From Actinomycetes bacterium (lineage in GTDB: Bacteria; Actinomycetota; Actinomycetes; Actinomycetales; Demequinaceae): a DNA stretch of 27,085 nucleotides. The translations under genes were made by a program, and so were the position numbers. A model generated the notes under the pieces. That model was not told the origin of the DNA. It did no database searches and saw nothing but the letters and a program-made list of their open reading frames with translations. The stretch lies in contig JAEYUX010000025.1 in the NCBI GenBank assembly GCA_023432235.1, forward strand, positions 1-27,085, given 5' to 3'. Shown here piece by piece: positions 21,934 through 27,085 of this stretch (its first letter is position 1; each line of letters begins with the position of its first letter).

Positions 21934-24523
21934 GACCCACAACCACGGGGCGATCGAACAGGTCGACCTCAGCGTCGAGATGCAGCAGTCCTATCTCGAC
22001 TATGCGATGTCGGTCATCGTTGGCCGTGCCCTGCCGGACGTCCGTGACGGCCTCAAGCCGGTGCACCGCCGCGTCATCTACGCGATGTACGACGGCGGCT
22101 ACCGTCCCGACCGGGCCTTCTCGAAGTGCACGCGCATCATCGGTGACGTCATGGGTAACTACCACCCGCACGGTGACTCCGCGGTGTACGACACCTTGGT
22201 GCGCATGGTGCAGGACTGGTCCTTGCGCTACCCACTGGCGGACGGTCAGGGCAACTTCGGTTCGCCGGGCAACGACCCCGCCGCTGCCCACCGTTACACC
22301 GAGTCCCGCATGTCGCCCATCGCCATGGAAATGGTGCGGGACATCGACAAAGAGACGGTCGATTTCCAGGACAACTACGACGGCCGTACTCAAGAGCCGA
22401 CGGTGTTGCCGGCTCGCTTCCCCAACCTCCTTGTCAACGGCTCGGCCGGCATCGCGGTGGGTATGGCGACCAACATCCCTCCGCACAACCTCCGCGAGGT
22501 AGCAGCGGGAGTTCAGTGGTTCCTGCAACACCCGGACGCATCGCGAGACGAACTGCTCGACGCGCTCATCGAGCGCATCCCGGGCCCCGACTTTCCCACC
22601 GCCGCCACCATCCTTGGCCGCCGCGGCATCGAAGAGGCCTACCGGACCGGACGTGGCTCGATCACGATGCGTGCAGTGGTCAACGTCGAAGAACTCCAGG
22701 GCCGCCAGTGCCTTGTCGTCACCGAGTTGCCGTACCAGGTCAACCCGGACAACCTCGCGCTGAAGATCGCCGAGCTCACCAAGGAAGGCAAGCTCACCGG
22801 CATTGCCGACATCCGTGATGAGACCTCTGGCCGCACGGGCCAGCGACTCGTCATTGTGCTGAAGCGTGACGCCGTCGCCAAGGTGGTGCTCAACAACCTC
22901 TACAAGCACACCCAGTTGCAGGACACGTTTGGCGCCAACATGGTCGCGCTCGTTGATGGCGTGCCCCGCACACTCAGCCTCGACGCCTTTGTCCGTCACT
23001 GGGTGACGCACCAGATCGAGGTCATCCAGCGTCGGACGACGTACCGGCTCCGTGAGGCAGAGCGCGAAGCCCACATCCTCCGCGGATACGTCAAGGCGCT
23101 TGACGCTCTCGACGAGGTGATCGCCCTCATCCGTCGCTCGCCCACCGTGGACGAGGCCCGCCAGGGACTCATCGAGTTGCTCGATGTGGACGAGGTTCAG
23201 GCGAACGCGATTCTCAACCTGCAGCTGCGCCGCCTCGCTGCGCTCGAACGGCAGAAGATTGAGGAAGAGTACGGACGCCTCATGAAGGAGATCGAGGATC
23301 TCAAGGCGATCCTCGCTTCCGAAGAACGCCAGCGGTCGATCGTCTCGGAAGAACTCGAAGAGATTGTTCGCAAGTTCGGCGATGAGCGCCGCACGGAGAT
23401 CAGCCCCTTCGATGGCTCGGTTGACTACGAGGACCTCATTGCGGAAGAAGAGGTTGTCGTCACCATCACCCGCGGTGGTTACGCGAAGCGCACGAAGTCG
23501 TCCGAGTACCGCGCGCAACGCCGCGGTGGCAAGGGTGTTCGCGGTGCGACCTTGCGTAGCGACGACATGGTCGAACACTTCTTTGTCACGACCACGCACC
23601 ACTGGTTGCTCTTCTTCACCAACCTTGGACGCGTGAACCGGGCCAAGGCGTATGAGCTTCCTGAAGGTGGCCGGGACTCAAAGGGTCAGCACGTGGCGAA
23701 CCTTCTTGCGTTCCAACCGGACGAGGAGATCGCACAGGTACTTGACCTCAAGACGTACACCGACAAGCCGTACCTCGTTCTCGCGACGCGACGCGGTCTT
23801 GTGAAGAAGACCGATCTCCAGTCCTACGACTCGAACCGCTCCGGCGGGCTCATCGCAATCAACCTGCGCGATGTCGAAGCCGAGGACGGCAGTGTCCACC
23901 CCGACGAGTTGGTCGCCGCCCGCCTCGTGGCGCCCGAGGACAAGCTCATGCTCGTCAGCCGCAAGGGCCAGTCGCTCACCTTCGAAGCAACGGACGCTGC
24001 ATTGCGCCCGATGGGCCGCGCCACCTCCGGTGTCAAGGGCATGAGCTTCCGCGGTGATGACGAACTGCTCGCACTCGACGTGGTGACGGAGGATGCCTAC
24101 TCGTTTGTGGTGACCGAGGGCGGATTCGCCAAGCGCACCGCCGTGGGCGAGTACCGCGTTCAGGGCCGCGGCGGTTTGGGCATCAAGGTGGCCAAGCTCG
24201 CCGAAGAGCGCGGCGACCTCGTGGGCGCACTGCTTGTGCAGGAGACCGACGAGGTGCTCGTCATCATGGAATCCGGCAAGGTGATGCGCGCGCACGTGTC
24301 CGAGGTGCCCGCCAAGGGACGCGACACGATGGGCGTCATCTTCTCCAAGCCCGACAAGAACGACCGCATCATCGGCATCGCCCGCAACGTCGAACGTCAC
24401 CTTGACGGCGACGAAGCCGAAGAGGGCGCGGACGGTGCGACGGATGGCGCGGCCGACGCTGTGGCTGAGGGCACAGCCGACAAGGCGCCCGACGCTCCCG
24501 AGGCGACGTCGGAAGAGAAGTAA
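21923..24523 (+). CDS. gyrA: DNA gyrase subunit A
   Basis: An 866-residue DNA-cleaving subunit of gyrase. The catalytic tyrosine is Tyr125 in AAHRYTESRM. The quinolone-resistance region reads HPHGDSAVYDTLVRMVQ, with Ser86 and Asp90 at the positions of E. coli Ser83 and Asp87, so the common resistance changes are absent. The C-terminal wrapping domain contains the GyrA box QRRGGKG and later blade motifs such as QGRGGLGIK. A low-complexity acidic tail of about 40 residues (Ala, Asp, Glu) follows. The likely start is TTG at 21923, overlapping gyrB by 11 bases, with GTGAGG four bases upstream; no other start precedes the conserved EQVDLSVEMQQSYLDYAMSVI. Confidence 0.96.
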   Translation: MTSETHNHGAIEQVDLSVEMQQSYLDYAMSVIVGRALPDVRDGLKPVHRRVIYAMYDGGYRPDRAFSKCTRIIGDVMGNYHPHGDSAVYDTLVRMVQDWSLRYPLADGQGNFGSPGNDPAAAHRYTESRMSPIAMEMVRDIDKETVDFQDNYDGRTQEPTVLPARFPNLLVNGSAGIAVGMATNIPPHNLREVAAGVQWFLQHPDASRDELLDALIERIPGPDFPTAATILGRRGIEEAYRTGRGSITMRAVVNVEELQGRQCLVVTELPYQVNPDNLALKIAELTKEGKLTGIADIRDETSGRTGQRLVIVLKRDAVAKVVLNNLYKHTQLQDTFGANMVALVDGVPRTLSLDAFVRHWVTHQIEVIQRRTTYRLREAEREAHILRGYVKALDALDEVIALIRRSPTVDEARQGLIELLDVDEVQANAILNLQLRRLAALERQKIEEEYGRLMKEIEDLKAILASEERQRSIVSEELEEIVRKFGDERRTEISPFDGSVDYEDLIAEEEVVVTITRGGYAKRTKSSEYRAQRRGGKGVRGATLRSDDMVEHFFVTTTHHWLLFFTNLGRVNRAKAYELPEGGRDSKGQHVANLLAFQPDEEIAQVLDLKTYTDKPYLVLATRRGLVKKTDLQSYDSNRSGGLIAINLRDVEAEDGSVHPDELVAARLVAPEDKLMLVSRKGQSLTFEATDAALRPMGRATSGVKGMSFRGDDELLALDVVTEDAYSFVVTEGGFAKRTAVGEYRVQGRGGLGIKVAKLAEERGDLVGALLVQETDEVLVIMESGKVMRAHVSEVPAKGRDTMGVIFSKPDKNDRIIGIARNVERHLDGDEAEEGADGATDGAADAVAEGTADKAPDAPEATSEEK

Positions 24524-24566
24524 TTCGACTCGGCTCCGCCGAGAACCGGCCGCGGCGCTGAGAGAT

Positions 24567-24604
24567 CGATGCCCCGCCACCCATCACAGGGCGGCGGGGC
24601 ATCG
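24567..24604 (+). terminator. Terminator after gyrA
   Basis: CGATGCCCCGCC and GGCGGGGCATCG form a perfect 12-base-pair stem with a 14-base loop, followed by TCATCTTCATCT. A smaller hairpin (CTCGGC/GCCGAG, 24529-24543) precedes it directly after the stop codon. Confidence 0.75.
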
Positions 24605-24623
24605 TCATCTTCATCTCGCCTCA

Positions 24624-24899
24624 TCAATCCTCGTAGTGATACCGCACGGCAGCGATTCGCACTTCGCCATCAATCACCTTGTAGATGAGCCGATGCTCGT
24701 CTGTGATGCGCCGCGACCAGTAGCCGTGGAAACCATGCTTCAACTGCTCGGGCTTGCCAATCCCCTCATTTGGTGTGCCCGCCTCAGCACCGCGGGCGAT
24801 GTCTTTGAGCAAGGCGTTGATCCGCTTGAGCACACGTCGGTCTTGTGTCTGCCAGTAGACGTAGTCCTCCCACGAGGACTCGTCCCAGACGTACTTCAC
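24624..24899 (-). CDS. yoeB: Toxin of the YoeB/Txe family (ribosome-dependent mRNA interferase)
   Basis: A 91-residue RelE-superfamily toxin that cuts mRNA in the ribosomal A site when not held by its antitoxin. The match to YoeB is nearly end to end: ESSWEDYVYWQTQD, KRINALLKDI, GIGKPEQLKH, GYWSRRITDEHRLIYKV and the final RYHYED. The catalytic residues known from E. coli YoeB (Glu46, Arg65, His83, Tyr84) correspond to Glu51, Arg70, His88 and Tyr89. A 5-residue insertion (around AEAGT, 38-42) lengthens the loop before GIGKPE. The GTG start overlaps the antitoxin stop (GTGA), the usual order with antitoxin first. It is convergent with gyrA. Confidence 0.94.
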   Translation of the reverse strand: MKYVWDESSWEDYVYWQTQDRRVLKRINALLKDIARGAEAGTPNEGIGKPEQLKHGFHGYWSRRITDEHRLIYKVIDGEVRIAAVRYHYED

Positions 24900-25147
24900 T
24901 CGACCAAGTCGCGCTCAGCGCCGCGGCCGGACTCAAGACGTTCGATCGACGCGAGAAGGCGGCGCGCATTGGCCGGGTTCTGAAGGAGGTAGGCGGTTTC
25001 CTTGAGTGATTGGTAGTCCTCGAGAGAGACGATGACCACAGGGTCATGGCCCGCGCGCGTCACCACCACTTCTTCGCGGTCGGCGAGCACCGACTCAAGC
25101 ACCGCCGCATAGTTCTGGCGGGAGTGCGAATACGAAACGGTCTTCAT
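24896..25147 (-). CDS. yefM: Antitoxin of the YefM/Phd family
   Basis: An 83-residue antitoxin that binds and neutralises the toxin and represses the shared promoter. It shows the YefM N-terminal DNA-binding/dimer fold: MKTVSYSHSRQNYAAVLESV, then EEVVVTRAGHDPVVIVSLEDYQSLKETAYLL. The toxin-binding C-terminus is charged (ARRLLASIERLESGRGAERDLVE). The ATG at 25147 has AGGAGG four bases upstream, and a paired TGTACA-like operator overlaps that site. Confidence 0.94.
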   Translation of the reverse strand: MKTVSYSHSRQNYAAVLESVLADREEVVVTRAGHDPVVIVSLEDYQSLKETAYLLQNPANARRLLASIERLESGRGAERDLVE

Positions 25148-25156
25148 GAGGCCTCC

Positions 25157-25175
25157 TGTACAAGAAAGCGTACAA
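25157..25175. promoter_or_regulatory. Candidate YefM operator (TGTACAA and CGTACAA, 12 bp apart)
   Basis: On the plus strand TGTACAA (25157-25163) and CGTACAA (25169-25175) lie exactly 12 bases apart, directly upstream of yefM and partly over its ribosome site. In E. coli, YefM binds TGTACA-core motifs with this kind of spacing. Confidence 0.6.
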
Positions 25176-25207
25176 CTCGGAGACGTTCTTGGCGATAGGG
25201 CGGAGGC

Positions 25208-26269
25208 TCAACGCTGGCGTATCGCGTCGCGGACCGTCTCGATGAGGTCCGCGACGTCTTGCTCTGTCGTGTCGAAAGAGCACATCCACCGCACCTCGCC
25301 CGTCGCCTCATTCCAGTCATAGAAACGGAAGCGCTCGCGGACTCGGTCGGCGACGCCGGCCGGCAAGATGACAAAAAGCGCATTTGACTCGGTGGCCTGT
25401 GTCACGCGCACGCCCGGCAGATCGCCGGCTGCAATTGCCGCATCGAGGCGCGAGCGCAACAGCGCCGCCATCGCGTTCGCATGCTGGGCCGAGCGCAACC
25501 ACAGGTCGCCTTCATAGAGGGCGACGAGTTGGGCGGACACAAAACGCATCTTCGATGCGAGCTGCATCGACAACTTGCGGATGTAGTCAACGCCGCTCAC
25601 GGCCTCGGGGTTGAGCACCACGACGGCCTCCGCGCCAAGTGCGCCGTTCTTGGTGCCACCCAGGCTCACCACGTCAACCCCAGCGTCGGCCGTGAACTCG
25701 GCGAGACCCGTTCCCAGGTGCGCCGCCGCGTTCGACAACCGCGCGCCGTCGAGGTGGACGAACATGCCGCGTTCATGTGCGTGCTCGGTGATCGCCCGGA
25801 TCTCGGCAGGCGTGTAGCACGTCCCAAACTCGGTGGTCTGAGTGATCGAGACCACGAGCGGCTGAGAGCGGTGGACCTCTCCCCAGCCCCAGGCCTGCTG
25901 GTCGATCAGCTGAGGAGTGAGTTTGCCGTCCGGCGTATCAACAGTGAGCAGTTTGATGCCGGCGACCTTCTCGGGCGCACCCGCCTCATCCGTCGCAATG
26001 TGTGCCGTGCTCGCGCAGACCACCGCACCCCAGCGCGGAAGCATCGCCTGCAGCGCGACCACATTCGCGCCGGTGCCGTTAAAGGTCGGATACGCGTCGA
26101 CCGTGCGGCCAAAGTGTCGGGCAAGCACGTCCTGCAGTCGAGCGGTCCACGCGTCCTCGCCGTAGGCTATTTCGTGGCCGACGTTGGCAACAGTAAGCGC
26201 GGCCAGCACCTCGGGGTGGACCCCCGCGTAGTTGTCCGAAGCGAAGGTGCGCGATGGTGACGCGGTCAT
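25208..26269 (-). CDS. Threonine aldolase / beta-eliminating lyase family PLP enzyme
   Basis: A 353-residue fold-type I PLP enzyme most like low-specificity L-threonine aldolases, which split threonine or allo-threonine into glycine and acetaldehyde. Features are the N-terminal FASDNYAGVHPEVLAAL, the FNGTGANVVAL cofactor loop (63-73), His90 in CASTAHIATDE (stacks on PLP in the family), Asp174 and Arg177 in VHLDGARLSNAA, and the Schiff-base lysine in SLGGTKNGALGAEAVV (Lys207). The ATG start at 26269 is divergent from the fur gene with 84 bases between them. About 60 bases separate its stop from the yefM start, and the two may share transcription. Confidence 0.9.
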   Translation of the reverse strand: MTASPSRTFASDNYAGVHPEVLAALTVANVGHEIAYGEDAWTARLQDVLARHFGRTVDAYPTFNGTGANVVALQAMLPRWGAVVCASTAHIATDEAGAPEKVAGIKLLTVDTPDGKLTPQLIDQQAWGWGEVHRSQPLVVSITQTTEFGTCYTPAEIRAITEHAHERGMFVHLDGARLSNAAAHLGTGLAEFTADAGVDVVSLGGTKNGALGAEAVVVLNPEAVSGVDYIRKLSMQLASKMRFVSAQLVALYEGDLWLRSAQHANAMAALLRSRLDAAIAAGDLPGVRVTQATESNALFVILPAGVADRVRERFRFYDWNEATGEVRWMCSFDTTEQDVADLIETVRDAIRQR

Positions 26270-26315
26270 ATGCCCATGGTGGCACTCGAGCGAGCCATCC
26301 CACGCCGCCTTGCCT

Positions 26316-26347
26316 TTATTTGAGTAACTAAAAATAACTGATAGGCT
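26316..26347 (+). promoter_or_regulatory. A/T-rich promoter/operator of the fur-catalase unit
   Basis: A striking A/T-rich stretch in a high-GC setting. TTATTT and AAATAA (26316-26321, 26332-26337) are inverted repeats, and TAACT occurs twice, 10 bases apart (26325-26329, 26335-26339). A -35-like TTGAGT (26320-26325) and -10 TAGGCT (26342-26347) with 16-base spacing put the transcript start at about the fur ATG. It is likely an autoregulatory Fur-family site. Confidence 0.55.
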
Positions 26348-26353
26348 GATGGC

Positions 26354-26794
26354 ATGCCCTCACAACCCGATGCATCTGCGCTGCTGCGCGACGCCGGGTT
26401 GCGCGTCACCCAGCCCCGCCTCGCCGTCATCTCGGCTCTCGCGGAACACCCCCATGCATCGGCCGATGACGTCTTTGCGACGATCATCCACGATCTGCCC
26501 GGCACCTCCGTTCAGGCGGTGTACCACGTGCTGAGCGACCTCACCGAGCGCTCCATTGCTCGACGCATCGAACCCGCTGGGTCTCCCGCGCGCTATGAGC
26601 TGCGCGTGGGTGACAACCACCACCACATCGTGTGCACCAATTGCGGCGCCATCGCAGATGTGGACTGCGTGGTGGGCCACGCCCCGTGCCTCACGCCCGA
26701 CTCCACTCATGGCTTCACCCTCAACGAGGCTGAAGTGATGTTCTGGGGAACCTGCGGCGCTTGCGCAACCACAGCGTCGGCCGCGACTGCCTGA
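26354..26794 (+). CDS. Fur-family metal- or peroxide-responsive repressor
   Basis: A 146-residue regulator with the Fur layout: an N-terminal winged helix (about 10-82, LRDAGLRVTQPRLAVISAL ... TSVQAVYHVLSDLTERSIARRI), then the metal region GDNHHHIVCTNCGAI with three His (89-91) and Cys94-x-x-Cys97, and a second Cys134-x-x-Cys137 near the end; the two pairs form the structural zinc site in PerR/FurA proteins. Its place directly before a catalase gene matches the actinobacterial FurA/CatR/PerR arrangement, so it probably represses itself and the catalase and releases on peroxide. No Shine-Dalgarno is visible before the ATG; the message may be leaderless. Confidence 0.92.
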   Translation: MPSQPDASALLRDAGLRVTQPRLAVISALAEHPHASADDVFATIIHDLPGTSVQAVYHVLSDLTERSIARRIEPAGSPARYELRVGDNHHHIVCTNCGAIADVDCVVGHAPCLTPDSTHGFTLNEAEVMFWGTCGACATTASAATA

Positions 26795-26838
26795 GACCCA
26801 CACGTTCCGACTTCCCTCTCGATACCAAGGAGACAGAC

Positions 26839-27085
26839 ATGACTGACAAGTTCACGACAACCAATGCGGGTGCGCCCGTCGCGTCAGACGCGCACTCGCT
26901 GAGCGTCGGCGCCGACGGCCCGATCTCGCTCACTGACCACTACCTCGTGGAGAAGCTCGCGCAATTCAACCGCGAGCGCGTGCCCGAGCGCGTGGTCCAC
27001 GCGAAGGGCGGCGGCGCCTACGGCACGTTCACCGTGACCAACCCGGAGATCGCGGCGTACACCCGCGCCTCCCTGTTCCAGCCCG
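26839..27085 (+). CDS. katA: Catalase (heme, monofunctional), 3' end outside the window
   Basis: The first 82 residues of a heme catalase, which turns hydrogen peroxide into water and oxygen. The conserved N-terminus SVGADGPISLTDHYLVEKLAQFNRERVPERVVHAKGGGAYGTF is plain, with the distal catalytic His54 in RVVHAKGGGA. The ATG has AAGGAG six bases upstream. It follows the Fur-family gene by 44 bases, so they are probably co-transcribed. The gene runs past the window edge; no reason to think it is broken. Confidence 0.95.
   Translation, partial: MTDKFTTTNAGAPVASDAHSLSVGADGPISLTDHYLVEKLAQFNRERVPERVVHAKGGGAYGTFTVTNPEIAAYTRASLFQP

Noticed and set aside
20041..23602. Very long minus-strand open frames opposite gyrB and gyrA
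   Set aside because: They are antisense shadows of well-conserved genes; the translated products are low-complexity and lack motifs.
24524..24623. tRNA genes after gyrA, common in related genomes
   Set aside because: I could not find cloverleaf arms or a T-loop motif in this short gap; only hairpins of the terminator are present.

Overview
The window is the replication-origin region of a high-GC Gram-positive bacterium (Actinomycetota, most likely Micrococcales-like). The evidence is the gene order trxB-trxA-...-parB-parA-rsmG-jag-yidC-yidD-rnpA-rpmH-[dnaA-dnaN-recF-dciA-gyrB-gyrA], many GTG starts, TANNNT-type -10 boxes, a perfect TTGTCCACA DnaA box, and a YidC without the large periplasmic domain. 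Species cannot be fixed from the sequence alone.

Layout. (1) 1-2080, plus strand: the 3' part of an unrecognised single-TM protein, then trxB and trxA, translationally coupled. (2) 2198-6910, plus strand: a tightly coupled four-gene unit made of an acidic Cys-motif lipoprotein, a membrane-anchored adaptor with a peptidoglycan-binding domain and long coiled coil, and a MacB-type ABC ATPase and permease. It is the most accessory-looking part of the window. (3) 6961-9246: a PLP-dependent aminotransferase and a short-class D-Ala-D-Ala-ligase-like ATP-grasp enzyme. (4) 9306-14765, minus strand: rpmH-rnpA-yidD-yidC-jag, then rsmG, then parA-parB, with three parS sites, a strong terminator between jag and rsmG, and a cluster of DnaA boxes upstream of parA. 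(5) 14766-24523, plus strand: dnaA, the dnaA-dnaN intergenic region (presumed oriC), dnaN, recF, dciA-like, gyrB, gyrA, and a terminator. (6) 24624-27085: a minus-strand yefM-yoeB toxin-antitoxin pair with a paired TGTACA-type operator, a minus-strand threonine-aldolase-like gene, and a divergent fur-family regulator followed by the start of a catalase gene.

How it works together. The core block carries initiation (DnaA, oriC), the sliding clamp, RecF, a DciA-like helicase-loading candidate, gyrase, and origin segregation (ParA, ParB, parS). The ribosomal protein L34/RNase P/YidD/YidC/Jag group handles RNA processing and membrane protein insertion. Transcription diverges from between rpmH and dnaA, so core genes on both sides are read away from the origin, whereas trxB through the ligase gene are read towards it. 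No mobile element, CRISPR array, tRNA or rRNA was recognised. I did not find a clearly new system. The best candidates for follow-up are the DnaA-box cluster beside the parA-proximal parS, the lipoprotein-adaptor-MacB unit, and the aminotransferase/ligase pair.
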